Source of the DNA: Meghimatium bilineatum
Lineage: Eukaryota > Mollusca > Gastropoda > Stylommatophora > Philomycidae
Assembly (NCBI GenBank): GCA_034231615.1
Contig: CM067322.1
Span: 63,951,349 to 64,015,348, forward strand
DNA length: 64,000 bases
Direction of reading: 5' to 3'
Both the position numbers and the translations under genes were made by a program. The stretch's first letter is position 1, and each line of letters opens with the position of its first letter. Shown here in pieces: positions 1 to 11,802 of this stretch. The notes below the pieces were generated by a model. That model was not told the origin of the DNA. It saw nothing but the letters and a program-made list of their open reading frames with translations, and searched no databases.

Positions 1-50
<50 letters not shown>
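1..50. repeat. (AT)n microsatellite, cut by window edge
   Basis: An uninterrupted AT dinucleotide run occupies the first 50 bases and probably continues outside the window. Confidence 0.97.
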
Positions 51-52
<2 letters not shown>

Positions 53-683
53 TCTTAGGTCATCAAGGAGCTGCTTGGAAATTGTCATGTTTGCCTGAAT
101 AGAAAACGTGTCAGCTAATTAGGAATTTGCCTTCTAATATGACTCATTTGTCTATTCCCTTGATCTTCATTGGCTGTCAGCATAAATTATAATCGTAGTA
201 GCCAAAATAACGGAAAATGTAACGAGTTATTTTAGAAGGCTGTTTTGCAGTTACCAACATATCTTCTTTTGGCGATGGTCTCGTTGTGGCTATATGTCTT
301 ATATATAAATATATATATATATGTATATATGTATATTATAAATTGCCTTGATGAAGAATCAGACAAATGCTGTGATACAAAGATGTATGAAAATCATGAA
401 TGAATGATGAATGCTTATGTCATCGCTTCAGACAGCTGAGAAAAGCTGGTAGAGGATCGCGTCACGTGGAAAGCAATCCATACAAGGTGGTGTTAAGACG
501 TTTGAGAATTCAATATTGTGCAGCGCTGGATAACGAAGGCTCAGGCTTAAGGTGCAACAGTCCAGCTATGAATTATCCTATGCTTATTCTGCAACACTCC
601 AAATCGCTCGTGTATCGGTATATTAAGCCATCAAGACGTATTTGGTTCGTGTCCGATCCACGACGGTCTGTCAAAAAAAATTA

Positions 684-688
<5 letters not shown>
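51..688. other. unassigned non-coding DNA
   Basis: No recognisable gene or repeat family was seen. A short AT-rich patch lies near 300-335. The open frame at 400-684 has no familiar motif and no splice or codon signature, so I do not call it a gene. Confidence 0.5.

Positions 689-747
<59 letters not shown>
689..747. repeat. (AT)n microsatellite
   Basis: About 29 uninterrupted AT units. It creates spurious Tyr-Ile open frames on both strands. Confidence 0.97.
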
Positions 748-750
<3 letters not shown>

Positions 751-1074
751 GTAAAACTGGAAATATCGAGGGTAAGAGAGACAGAGTAAGACAGCGTGAG
801 AAAATGTTGTATGGCTTGAAAGCCTGGCATGATGCAGAGTCATCAGAAACTATGTTTACATATATAACAGAGGACTGTGGAGAGACAGGATCGCCTATGC
901 CGGAAGACATGGAACCAATCAATGTTTGTGTGTGTACTCGTGCGGGCGTTGGTGTATATTGAAATATATTCCCGGATGTGGGGATGTATATATTGCAATA
1001 TATGTGGCCGTAACCACGTGGTATGTCTTGTTACACCTGCAAGTTTGCATCAGTTACACAATATAGAGTAGCAG

Positions 1075-1200
1075 GAAAAGTCACTGGTAGAGCACAAACC
1101 ATCTACAGTGTTCATCCCATGCCAGAACTGTCCAAGAAGATTTGCTGCCAGAAAATGGTTTATTAATAATATACAGAACTCACAGTCAGTCAAGGACACT
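1075..1200 (+). mobile_element. LINE-B 3' end fragment (zinc-finger tail)
   Basis: The translation contains IPCQNCPRRFAARKW, matching the C-terminal CxxC finger that is intact in the copy at 22925-23765 (PCPNCPRTFTVRIGLISHL). The distal His positions are degraded here. Only the last roughly 125 bp of the element survive. It is a dead relic on the plus strand. Confidence 0.6.
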
Positions 1201-1277
1201 ACTCTAACTGAATTTCAAAAGTCAATGTAACAAATGTTCATATATCACTTATGTAAGACGAACACCAACATATAGGG

Positions 1278-1280
<3 letters not shown>

Positions 1281-1308
<28 letters not shown>
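1281..1308. repeat. (AT)n microsatellite
   Basis: Fourteen AT units followed by a short TGTG/TATG-rich stretch. Confidence 0.95.
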
Positions 1309-1310
<2 letters not shown>

Positions 1311-1591
1311 TTGTGTGTGTATGTGTGTATTTATATATAAATTGGTGTGTATGTGTATTTGAAATTTTAGAGATACTATTCTTACATAATTTGAGATTCG
1401 ACCAGATGTTGACACGTGACTTAGGTGAATAAATTTGAATATATTTTCACACAAGTTGGGGTGAAGTGAAACTAGTATGACATACCTGCATTAGTCTACG
1501 ATAGGCAATGGCATGCACAAAATCTAACAAAATGATCGAAATACATTTACAGAACTACATCATTATAGAAAGTTCGAATTCGGATGAAGTG

Positions 1592-1756
1592 TGTCTTCGG
1601 AAGTTGGATGTGTCTGGCCATTGGCGCAAATAAAACGGCGAAAAAACGCATTTCTATTCTCTGGACTATATCTTTCTGGAAATCTAGTAGGGTCATTGTC
1701 CTGCTGCAAAAGAGCTCCAGTGGGAGTTTGAGAATGAACGCTGAAGATGAAGAAAA
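1592..1756 (+). mobile_element. S1 SINE-like repeat, copy 1
   Basis: One of five clear copies of an approximately 160 bp dispersed repeat (others at 31324, 46341, 52535 and 57775). It ends in the conserved TTTGAGAATGAACGCTGAAG followed by a degenerate GAA tail. The element is open in one frame, but that frame differs between copies and has no protein similarity I recognise, so it is treated as non-coding. No clear target duplication is visible here. Confidence 0.8.
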
Positions 1757-2231
1757 TGGAGTGTAAATATAAACGAGAGACACATACGATGATAATATTT
1801 TCGTCTGCTTCTTACAATCCAGGGTTTTATCTGTCTCACATCCCTATCGTTCTTGTCCTCTCTATCCCTTTATATCTTGGTCTCACTCTGACCGCACGAT
1901 GATGGTTGAGTGGTGGGGCGAGGGATCTGGTGTTGTTTCAGCTATGATACATCAAAAGTGATTCCAGAACTTCTGATTAAATATCCTCTTTTCCTCCTCA
2001 TTTCTCTCATCATCTTTTGCTCAACAATCATTGATTAACTGTAAGATTGTGTTCAGTCAGTGCTCACTCACACCGCATACTCTTCGTCTACCACCGGTTA
2101 GCTCCGCCCTTCAGGTTAGGGTTGGTAGATTCGCCCCGCCTCCAAATAGTTCTTGCTGTCGAAGATTGAAAGACTAACTCTGTTCCATCGACGATAATAG
2201 CGACCTAAGTAACGATAGCAGTGAAATCTGA
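1757..2231. other. unassigned non-coding DNA
   Basis: Pyrimidine-rich patches near 1840-1880 and 1980-2010. No gene or repeat family was recognised. Confidence 0.5.
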
Positions 2232-2481
2232 CGGGAAAGCAGCAACAGTAGAACCATCGATAGTGGCAGCAGCAGTAATAATGACAGTAATGTCAGCAGC
2301 GATAATGTCAGTAATAATAACAGTAGTAGATTCAATAGCAGTATTAGTTCTACTAGTATAGGAATTATAGGATACAGTAATTGCAGAGGCAACAGTAATA
2401 ATTACTACCGTAGCATCAGTCGTAATATATGTAGTAACACATATGCTATATAGTATTCGAATTCGGAGTTACGGTAGTAGC

Positions 2482-2527
<46 letters not shown>
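2232..2527. repeat. AGC/AGT/AAT trinucleotide-rich region with pure (AGT)n
   Basis: A degenerate trinucleotide region leads into a nearly pure AGT run at about 2474-2527. The Leu-rich open frames on the minus strand are artefacts of this composition. Confidence 0.9.
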
Positions 2528-3555
2528 ATAGTAAACATTTAGTAATTAGAAGACTACAGTAAAGCTGTGCACCAATAGGTAAGTAAATATCGAAACACAT
2601 TATAACAATTGTTAAATAGCGGAAGAATACAAGCAATCCACCTTTCGACCACAGTGCCTTTATCAAGTAGGACCAAACAATCACATCATACGGACCACTA
2701 AGTTAAGCAGAGACTACGTGTCAGATTTGTGGGAGCTGACAGTTCAGGACTGCAACTTGTTATGTCTAATGTGACGACGAGAGGCGAGAACGACGGGAAT
2801 GTGGGTGGATATGTGTAGAAAAAGTACAATACTAGAGTAAAATACATAATAGAGAGCAAAATAAAATAGGAACCGTAATATTGATAAAATAAAACTATTT
2901 ATCTGAATCAGATGTAGACTACTGGGGGCGTGATAACTGAAGAAACGCAATCGGAAGTAAGACAGGGATGTAAAAAGCAACTAGTGACACGTGACATCTG
3001 TCTATGATCAGCGGTTCTAAAAACGAGACGATGACCGAACAACCGAAAAGGAGAGGGAAGAAGAGAAAAAGAAAGATGTAAGAGAATATATGTGAGAGAT
3101 ATAGATCACGGTATCAAACGAGTTTATGACTTTGGTTTATTCACGCGGGTTCTAACTTTCCCATAGCGTGGATAAGGTGGTCCTCCATAATGAAACGATT
3201 CCTATGGTCCGATGTGCATGATAGAATAGCAGTGACTGTGATGTCACGAGGCCCCCAGTGACTAGTGTCATTATAGTGGTCCGCTATATGTGTCCTGGTA
3301 TCACGACGAATATCGTATAGGGTGACGGCAATAGATATCTTCAAGTCAAAGGCTAGTCTCCCTTGTGTACAACGCTTACAGATGATCCAGTAAATGACTT
3401 TCCTGTACTTCCAGTGAATCTCTCGCAGATAGTAAATGTAGACTTGGGTAGTGAACCGTATTAGTTTGGATCCTGAATGCGCAGATGTAAGAAGACGTAC
3501 CGCATGGTGATGTGCGTCTGTGGATCACAATGTTCGCTTTGAGTCTAGTCTTCTT
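2528..3555. other. unassigned non-coding DNA with one hammerhead-like motif
   Basis: Nothing gene-like was recognised. The minus-strand motif at 2641-2667 (TTGATAAAGGCAC, loop, GGTCGAAAGG) belongs to a small set of similar sequences described under findings. Confidence 0.45.
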
Positions 3556-4440
3556 TTCGTTCGTAGTTTAACTACTAGTGGGGTGTTATCCACTGTGGTA
3601 TTACCATTCTTTGCATGCTCACTTCTTGTATGGCTTCCTTTATGTCTGACAGTTTGCCACTGTCAAGGGCTTGTAGGACAGACATTGCATCAGTAAGAAA
3701 CACAACCTGTTGACATTGGCATGTTGTGTTTTTAAATTATTTTTGCAGCTATATTTAGAGCTGTACTTCTGCAGAGTAGTTGGAGCAGAAGATTCCAGTT
3801 GGTGAACATGTAAATTCATTTTATTTTTCTTCATATTTTATGTAAACTCCAACACATCCACTCTTCACGGCTCTAGTCGCTGATAAATTGATAAATTGGT
3901 ATATACTTGTATCCACGATCTCTGGGGTACATATCTTCAATCATGTTGCATACTATTGTTTTTTCTTGTAGAGTATTCAGTTCTCTCATAGTGTAGCTGT
4001 TGTTTATGGTGGTTCTGATAGTGAGATTTTGATATTGCTGCCACGGAACTGTGAAAAATGCTGGCATTATTGATTTTGTTATGTTTTGTAGTTCTTCCTT
4101 ATATTTTGTGTTTAGTTGTTGTTTTTTGTTTTGGACTGGTGAATAAAACTGCTTCTCTTCAGCCTTCCACTGGCTAGGTCACGGAACCTGGTCTTCATTG
4201 GTTGTGCTGACATGCTCTTGTACTTTTCTGCATGGATCTTAGTGTCCTACCTGTATGGTAAAGGAGGGAGGGAGATGTCATTTCATGTATTTGAGAGGTC
4301 TTGACACCTGTGATAAGGCAAAGTGCTTGATTTTGTGCCTTGCCCAGAACTTGTAGATTTGAATTGGCTGCTGATGTCCATGCCGTTGATGCGTATTTAT
4401 TAGTGGTCTACTTTCAAAATATTCCTTCTTTACGGTTACT
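3556..4440 (-). mobile_element. LINE-A copy 1, 3' half (RNase H region), decayed
   Basis: Minus-strand frames give pieces of a LINE ribonuclease H domain: GVYIKYEEK, then SPTGIFCSNYSAEVQ, then FLTDAMSVLQALDSGKLSD, then a truncated PQWITPH. Upstream lies the RT-to-RNase H linker, KYASTAWTSAANSNLQVLG followed by AQNQALCLI. The same order occurs in the better preserved copy at 25300-26676. Frameshifts and stops separate every block, so no product can be made. The RNase H domain would normally degrade RNA of an RNA:DNA hybrid during target-primed reverse transcription. The RNase H-bearing architecture points to the I/LOA-like part of the LINE tree, but clade assignment is an inference. Confidence 0.85.
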
Positions 4441-5489
4441 GCACTGGCCCCCATCGTATTCTTACCAATTTCCTCAGATTGGCACGTTTCTGTCTTGTCT
4501 TTGCCTCTTCTTCTTCTGCGCTCACTCTATGATAACCAACACGAAAGTTCGTGTGATTTCCGACGGGGAGCGTGAAATACGCTGTGCTGCCAGTGCCACA
4601 TCAGAGCTGTGTTATTTACCCCATCCCCCTTTCCCCGGAGAATGCAGAACATCTATTTTTGATATGCCTTAATTCGTGTAGGTTTTCTTAGTCTGTGATA
4701 GCTTTCCTATGTGTCGCCAGGCGATGGATGTGTATCGACTCAACGCCCTGACGGTTTTCCAAACAAACTGCGCCTTTGGACTTTACAGGCAAAACATGTC
4801 ACTTGGTGGCATTCTCCGATGAGGCGAAAATCAGGGATTTAGGCTTGGGTCGACTACGTCATCTCGCACGAGCTTTTCCGCGTCTGCTACATGTGCCCAC
4901 TGGGTACTGAAGCTTTTCACTACGTGAGTATGCTTCCAGTATTGGAGTGCATCGACAGTAGTGTTTGGACCGGGTTCGTTCGCACGTTTAGGTGTTATTT
5001 ACCGACATCGTGATTCTTCGTTCAAGTGTGAGTCTCTACACATTTTTTGGAGCACCGGTGACAAGAAGCTTGTTCTCGAGATAAACAAAGCTTTAGTTCC
5101 GATATCATTTTAACATTCTTTGGTTCTATTTGAACGTGTTGCTGCTCTCTGACGCTTTTCAGCCATCGCATTGTATTCACAATGTGGTCCTTACTGAGGC
5201 ATAGCGCACGACTCTTACTATTCGTATTGACATCTACCCATTTCTTGACATTTGCATTGGCCGCTTCACTACTCGAGGCGAACTGTTATGCGTCACTGTA
5301 TGTCGACATTGTCGCTGCGAGTGTTGGCGCAGAGGTGTCTTATATTGCCTGTCTTATTTACAGTTAATTCCCAATCCATCTGCTGCCATCACATTCTCGG
5401 ACACGATCCCCAAAAGAGTTAGCCAGGAAAACAGCACGAGCAGCAGTATTTCTGTTTCCAGGGTACACCACAAGGAGGTGATCGTGGGA
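4441..5489. other. about 1 kb of unassigned DNA between two halves of LINE-A copy 1
   Basis: Both flanks are minus-strand LINE-A, RNase H side to the left and RT side to the right, but this stretch shows no LINE-A motif. It has somewhat higher GC than its surroundings. It could be a nested insertion or badly decayed LINE sequence. No terminal repeats were found by eye. Confidence 0.45.
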
Positions 5490-6345
5490 TCTAGGTTATG
5501 TGCTAACCCTAGATTCGTAGAGAGTAATGGGATACCCATAACTCAATGTTCTCAATGTGAGACATCCATGGCAGTCTCTGCTCTAGTGTTCTGCCCATGT
5601 ACACCGGCCCTTCTTGTATTTGAATGCGTACATTTCCAAGTTTTATCTTACCTGCCTTGTCCTTCTTTGAGAGCTTGAAGAGTATTGTTGATAACTTTTC
5701 AGCATTGATCTTTACCAAACATTTCCCATGTTGCTATATGTTGTCTGCTGCATTTTGTATTTTCTTGTTGGTGATCTTTAGATGTTCTTCTACACACCAC
5801 ATCAGCATACATGGCAGTACTTACACATTTTGACAGTTCGCAAATAAGACCGTTTATGCACACAAGAAACAGAGATGGAGACAGGACTTAGCCGCGAGGA
5901 TTTTATGAGAGTTTTTGTGTGTTTTGTTGTGACCTTTCAAAGTGACTCTTGCTTCCCGATTGTGTAGGAAGGATCGTATCCACTTACTCATATTACCCCC
6001 AATTCCATTTCGTTGTAGATTTTATATCAGTCCATCTCTCTAGACCTTGTCAAAAACTTTCTGGAGATCTAAAAATGGGCTGAAATTTTCTTCTATTTTT
6101 GAAACTCATCTTCAATGATCCGGGACAGAAATGTTATTTAGTAATCTGTGCTGTGACACTTTCTAAATCCAGTTTGTTCTGGCACCAATAGCTTGTCTGA
6201 TTCTAAATACCATTTCAATCGTTTATTTATCATTATTTTCATAGTCTTGTAGACACAACTAGTTAGACTTACTGATCTCTAGCTGTCAGGCTTCTGTTTT
6301 CCTTGCCATTCTTTATGCTAGGACACATAGGCGCTTGTCTCCACT
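5490..6345 (-). mobile_element. LINE-A copy 1, reverse transcriptase part, decayed
   Basis: Reading the minus strand from 6345 downward gives successive RT blocks: SLTSCVYK, MINKRLKWYLESDKLLVPEQ, TGFRK, a degenerate VFDKVWRDGLI-like block, AMYADVV in place of the catalytic YADD box, and then INAEKLSTILFKLSKKDKAG of the thumb. The second catalytic Asp is replaced by Val and several frames shift, so the copy is dead. It continues conceptually into 3556-4440 across an approximately 1 kb interruption. Confidence 0.85.
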
Positions 6346-7077
6346 GGGGTAGATTGTTTGCACCCCAACCTTAGTACTCAAAGTCTAATGTGATCCAAAT
6401 GATCCCTTTCAAGTCTAAAGGACACCGATAAGCCATCATCGAAGACCTACAGAGTTTCAGGGTCTGACCTAAGGAGAGCTAAGTATAGGATAAAGACCTG
6501 ATGCGCAGCTCTGGTATAGGGGTACAATGTAGTAACGAAATTGGCTAGTTCAGATGGAGCTGTGCAACGAACACCATCAATTGTGTGGTACTCAGTACCC
6601 ATTAGAGAACCGAGGAAAGAGGAATGAATGGACTCTAGATAGAGACACAGAGGAAAAACAAACATCTGGTCTCCATTTGACAGAGGAAATCAGTGCCGTC
6701 CCGACATATTCTTCGGAGACAAAGAAGCATAGATATTGGAGACTGACGACATGCACGAGGATGAGAAGAGGTAAGCAACCGGGAGATGTGGCCGTCAATA
6801 TGTTTGTAGTAAACAGAGATGCAAAAAAGCCTAACGGACCGATATAGTCTACAATATCAAGAAATTGACCAAAAGAGATCGATGAATTAATGGCACATGA
6901 ATCTAATAGCAAAGTGAAAATTGTTGACAAATGCGATGAACTTGGTTAGGTCTGCTTCTGACATATCGGTGATGGTATTGGTGATGCAAATGTCATCACC
7001 GATGTATCATAGACATAGACAGGATAGATGGCCAGAATAGCTATACCAAACCAGGGATTCAAGATAGCGGTAAAAGT
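6346..7077. other. unassigned non-coding DNA
   Basis: An open frame of 97 codons at 6554-6847 shows no domain, and an overlapping antisense frame is longer. Neither is supported as a gene. Confidence 0.5.
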
Positions 7078-7079
7078 TA

Positions 7080-7293
7080 AGTTTCGTCCACCGTTGTGCT
7101 ATAAACAACGCCTTAGACGAGAATTCTTTGAAAATTAATTATTAAATCTAAAAACTTATTCTACCCCTTCTCCCCCTCCAAAATAATATGTTAAGTAATT
7201 CTAATCCTTTTAACCCCCTTTACCAAAATCTCTAATTTTACGCAATTTATATAACACTGCATAGGAACAAAGGTCACAACGGTGGACGAAACT
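7080..7293. mobile_element. MITE with 19 bp perfect terminal inverted repeats and TA flanks
   Basis: The left end AGTTTCGTCCACCGTTGTG (7080-7098) is the exact reverse complement of the right end at 7275-7293. Both ends are flanked by TA (7078-7079 and 7294-7295), the target duplication typical of Tc1/mariner-type elements. The 214 bp interior is AT-rich and has no open frame, so this is a non-autonomous element. No second copy was found in the window, and the autonomous partner is unknown. Confidence 0.85.
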
Positions 7294-8425
7294 TACGATG
7301 CATCAAGATAGAATATGAAGAAGCAGCTTCATTCAATTTATGTTGAACTAAACATTGATCAATATTTTGGGACCAATTTTTGTGCTCATGGCAACTCTCT
7401 CTCTCTCTCTCTCTCTCTCTCATTCTCTTATACCTTTCTCTTATATACCTTTGTATTCTCTCTATGTATTCCTCTCGCCTTTTCAGTTGTTCGGTCAACG
7501 CGTTGTTGTTAGAACCGCCGACCCATAACAGAGTGTCACTAATTGCCTTATTTACACACTGACCTTCCTTCCGACGTTATTTCTTCAGTTCTCAGGTGCC
7601 AATAACAGATTCAGATAAATGTTATTTATTTTATGACCCCTACTTTATTTTGATCTCTATTTTGAATTTTCCTTCCGTTTTGTACTTCCTCTACATGTAG
7701 CCACTCGCCATCCATTCGTTCTCGCCTCCCGACGTAATGTTGTTGATTTCCTGGCCAATCACTTTCCACATGAATGTATGTATATATTTCAATATTCAAG
7801 AAATCATAGAGAATAACTAGTTTAGCAGAGCTCAGAGAAGAACTGCCACTGTAAGTGGTTCTGTTGCTGCTTGCTCACAGGTTAAGTTTCCTCTAAATAT
7901 CTAGAAAGAGGATGCAGAGAATTTCAGTAACGTTTCTTCTAGCAGAGTTGCCTGTAAATATTATTGAAGATTTTGTAGCGCACGCTGAATAGAGATGCAT
8001 GTTCACATTCCTCGTCGGTGATCTGTTGATCCTTCAAGGAGATGTCTCGTGAATATGTACTAAAGATGTCAGTATACTGAATACTATTCATTAGGAACAA
8101 TAGATGAAGATGGTATTTTGTACAATGTATACCATTGATAGTTAAGCTTTATAGTAACCTTTATACTTTATTTAGCATTTACCACTTATGATATTTTGTA
8201 CACTGAATGGAGCTGCCTATTTATGTTATTATAGATATTGTGTTATACAATGCATGTGGCTGCCAAATTAATACCATTCATGATAGATATTGTGCTGTGC
8301 TTTACCTAGAGTGTTTTACGAACTTTAGGTGCATATGATGTGATGCACCCTGCGTGAAGCTGTACATTTATGTTATTGTCGATGTTGTATCGTACTCTGC
8401 ATAGAGAGCTCCCCAATTAATATCT
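7294..8425. other. unassigned non-coding DNA with a CT microsatellite
   Basis: Contains (CT)n at about 7395-7421. The rest shows no recognisable gene or repeat. Confidence 0.5.
7395..7421. repeat. (CT)n microsatellite
   Basis: About 13 CT units, giving Ser-Leu frames on one strand and Arg-Glu frames on the other. Confidence 0.95.
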
Positions 8426-9045
8426 CTATGTATAATATATGCTATACCATGGGGGGAGCTGTCTATTCAACCCCGCACGAAGCTGTCTATTCAACCCTGC
8501 ATGGAGCTGTCTATTCAACCCTGCATGGAGCTGTATAATGCTTTTTACTAGTTGCATAGTTTTGTTTACTAGCTGTATAATGCTGCTTATTATCTGCATA
8601 ATTTTGTTCACTTGCTGTATAATGTTGTTTCCCAGCTGAATAATGATGTTTACTAGGAGCATAATATAGTTCACTAGCTGCAATAATTATGTCTACTAGA
8701 TGCGAATTGCTCTTTACAAGCTGTATAATGCTGTTTACGTGCCGTATTTTTTTTTATTAGTTGTATAATGCTGTTTATTAGCTGCATCATGAATATTGTT
8801 TGCTGGCTGCGTAATGATATGAACTAGCCGCATAATGCTGTTTACTAGCCGCATAATGCTGTTTACTATCTGCATAATTATGTTTACTAGTTGAATAGTT
8901 CTGTTTACTAACTGCATAATGCTGTTTACAAGCTGTGTAATGTTATTTACTTCTTGTATAACGCTGTTTACTAGCTGTATAATGTTATTTACATGCTGTA
9001 TAATGCTGTTTACTAGCTGTATAATGCTGTTTACTAGCTGCATAA
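8426..9045. repeat. 21 bp minisatellite with a 24 bp subarray at its left end
   Basis: The unit resembles AGCTGTATAATGCTGTTTACT and repeats with substitutions and small indels through about 600 bp. At 8458-8530 a related 24 bp form (AGCTGTCTATTCAACCCTGC plus four bases) occurs about three times. Because 21 is a multiple of three, minus-strand frames of 85 and 102 codons stay open with a heptad-like VNSIIQL pattern. This is a consequence of the array, not evidence for a protein. Confidence 0.9.
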
Positions 9046-9309
9046 TGCATATGTTCGCTTGATTTCATTCCATATCTTTTATGTGTGATAGCCTACACCA
9101 GCGCCGCAGCGTCAAAAATAGATAGGGACAGCTGAACGGCTACACAGGTTGCCAATAGCAATACCCAAGACCACCACAACCAAATCTTAGTTATATTTTG
9201 TAAAAACAGGAGTTAGTAATGTAAATTTCCAGGATGCCATAATTCTAGGTTTCGACATTGATCTATGTATCGATCCCGTCTTCTACTATTGTTTGCTGTG
9301 ATTGTAAAT

Positions 9310-10095
9310 CTGCCAACTTATTGCTTCCTGATTGCTCTTATACCTAATGACCCACTGTATCTGCATTACTATCTGATTATCTTCATACCTACTTAAGGAC
9401 CTACTTAAAATATTGGTTGATTGTCTCATACCTACATCTTAATTGAACATACACATTTCTACTTGATTGCTCTCAAACGCACCCGTCCACATATAGGAAT
9501 CGTTATATGGTTGTGTTTATACCTACTTGCCCACTTATCTGAATTATTATCTGATTACTTTTATACCTACTTATCTGTATTGTTATCTGATTGCCCTTAT
9601 ACTTACTTACCCACTCATCTGCATTACTATCTAATTGCCCTTATACTTACTTACCCACTCAGCTGCATTATTATATAATTGCCCTTATACTTACTTACCC
9701 ACTCATCTGCATTACTATCTAATTGCCCTTATACTTACTTACCCACTCATCTGCATTACTATCTAATTGCCCTTATACTTACTTACCCACTCATCTGCAT
9801 TACTATCTAATTGCCCTTATACTTACTTACCCACTCATCTGCATTACTATCTAATTGCCCTTATACTTACTTACCCACTCATCTGCATTACTATCTAATT
9901 GCCCTTATACTTACTTACCCACTCAGCTACATTATTATCTAATTGCCCTTATACTTACGTATTCACTTGTCTGCATTAATGTCTGATTGCCCTTATACTT
10001 ACTTATCCACTTGTCTGCAATATTGTATGATAAAACGTTATACCTACTTACCCACTTATGTGCATTATGATCTCATTGCCTTTATACCTACTTCT
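9310..10095. repeat. 44 bp minisatellite
   Basis: A unit beginning CTGCATTACTATCTAATTGC repeats. Copies at about 9600-9930 are almost identical, while those at either end are diverged and of uneven length. This is the usual picture of recent homogenisation in the array centre. Confidence 0.93.
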
Positions 10096-10811
10096 TACCT
10101 GCATTTTTGGAATATGGTTTGATTGCCCTTGCTGTGCAAGCATTACTATTTACCTAAATGCCATATTGTCTGACTGCCACGGTACATATTTGTTAATCTA
10201 CCTGTAGGATTGCTTAATTGCCCCTAAAGTCAATTACATTTTTACTTATTTCAGGCTTTCCAGACGCAACATCAGAGCACAGCATGCAAACATAGTCTGC
10301 CTCAAATACTACCCTGTGATTTGAGAAGCCTGGCACACGTGCACTAGCGAAATTAATGCACTCTCGAGGTTAGCCATAATTGACTGTCTGGTGGCATGAG
10401 GGTTTGGCAGTTGATGCCTGAGCGACATGGACATACCATCCAGAGTGCCTCGGCTATCCCGGATGTCGAAATAGAAGACCGTAAATGTATGAATATGCAC
10501 AATTAGTGTAGGGATATCAGTGTTAGTTGGGAAGCAGATATTTGAAGTATTGATTCCGATTACAGCAACTGCATCTAGCAATTATTATTATGCATTTGTG
10601 TTCTTTTGAAGTCAACTTCACTGTTAGGTACAAATCTTCAGACGATGACTGTTTTAAAATTTAAGCATACATATAGCCAAGGTGAACAGAAGTCTCGATT
10701 TTAATGGGATAGTACCGAATTATGATACTTTGTCCCAGTTTTAGAATATCTTTATAAATAACCAGTAAATGTCCCGGATTTTAAAATCCATATACTTCGT
10801 TATGTAGCCTT
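10096..10811. other. unassigned non-coding DNA
   Basis: The minus-strand frame at 10309-10581 (90 codons) has no recognisable domain. Nothing else was identified. Confidence 0.45.
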
Positions 10812-11170
10812 ACTTCGCCATTGAGATGTGGATAGATAGAAGAATATGGAGAACAAAATGGAAAGAGAAGAAAACAAATAAAGAGATACTAAAAACACTT
10901 AATATGAAGAAAGAACTACTAAGAGAAATAAAGAGCAGGCAAATAAAATACTTTGGACACATTAAAAGACATGACACCTTATTGAAGACCTTACTTGAGG
11001 GTAAAGTCAAAGAGAAGCGAGCAAGAATTAGGCAGAGATACAAGTGAGATAGTAACATCACAAGATGGATAGGTTACAATCTAGCAGAGTGTACCACCAA
11101 GACAGGAGATGCTGGAGATACGTTGCAGCCAACCTTCGTTGCGGAGACGGCACTTAATGATGATGATGAT
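10812..11170 (+). mobile_element. LINE-E 3' end, copy 1
   Basis: The frame gives EMWIDRRIWRTKWKEKKTNK, then KKELLREIKSRQIKYFGHIK and LLEGKVKEKRARIRQRY. This is the familiar C-terminal region after the RT of many RTE/CR1-type LINEs (the usual form is EMWFYRRM..W...TN..V...., then GHI.R). The frame breaks just after, but homology continues to about 11150 (RWIGYNLAECTTKTGD). It ends in a GAT-repeat tail at 11157-11170. The same family is present at 39606-40006 on the minus strand. Confidence 0.85.
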
Positions 11171-11229
11171 TCTTCGTTAATACATTGGATGGCGGGGGAG
11201 GGGGGGGTTACCTAAAACAACATGTAATT

Positions 11230-11525
11230 TGTGTTTTAAAACAAAAATATGTGCGCATAATTCAAAATTTGTGTATAATTTCTTATATTTGTGTCTAATT
11301 CAAAAACGTGGTTATAATTCATTATTTGAATATACTTATTTGAATATATTTAAATATTCAATATTTTTATACACTAACTATTTGTGTATAATTCAATATT
11401 TGTGCAAAATTCAATATTTGTGCATAATTCAATATTTGTGCATAATTCAATATTTGTGCATAATTCAATATTTGTGCATAATTCAATATTTGTGCATAAT
11501 TCCTTATTTGTTTGTAATTCCTGCA
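11230..11525. repeat. 18 bp minisatellite
   Basis: CAATATTTGTGCATAATT is repeated about seven times without change at 11390-11510, with diverged copies to the left from about 11230. Confidence 0.93.
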
Positions 11526-11574
11526 TTTTCATGAGATTTTTGATGATATTTATGAAAAATCTTTAATAGTGTGG

Positions 11575-11640
11575 GAGTAAGGAGGTGTGGTATGGAGAGA
11601 AAGAGAGATAGAGAGAAAGAGAGAGAGAGGCGGGGGTTTC
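11575..11640. repeat. GA-rich simple repeat
   Basis: Purine-rich GAGA/GAAA tract. Confidence 0.8.
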
Positions 11641-11802
11641 TCGCCTACGAGTTAAATTCATTGAACTAAAATTTATATTCTCATTTTCTAAGGATCGTCC
11701 TTGAATCTTACAACACTCGCTCCTCCTAATCAACGGACATGATTAGTATTGTTTGAATTTGTGCCGAAGTTATACATATTATTATAACTCTGAATACATT
11801 AC

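Noticed and set aside
631-962. Overlapping frames on both strands around 700 bp
   Set aside because: They pass through the (AT)n tract and consist mainly of Tyr-Ile repeats.
1584-1766. Open frame across S1 as a small protein
   Set aside because: S1 copies are open in different strands and frames with no shared reading frame, so the peptide is not conserved.
8426-9043. Heptad-like minus-strand frames as coiled-coil proteins
   Set aside because: The periodicity follows from the 21 bp unit. The array has indels and no gene context.
9590-9960. CRISPR-like array
   Set aside because: Units are contiguous with no unique spacers. This is a eukaryotic minisatellite. The same applies to the arrays at 28736, 41330 and 61000.
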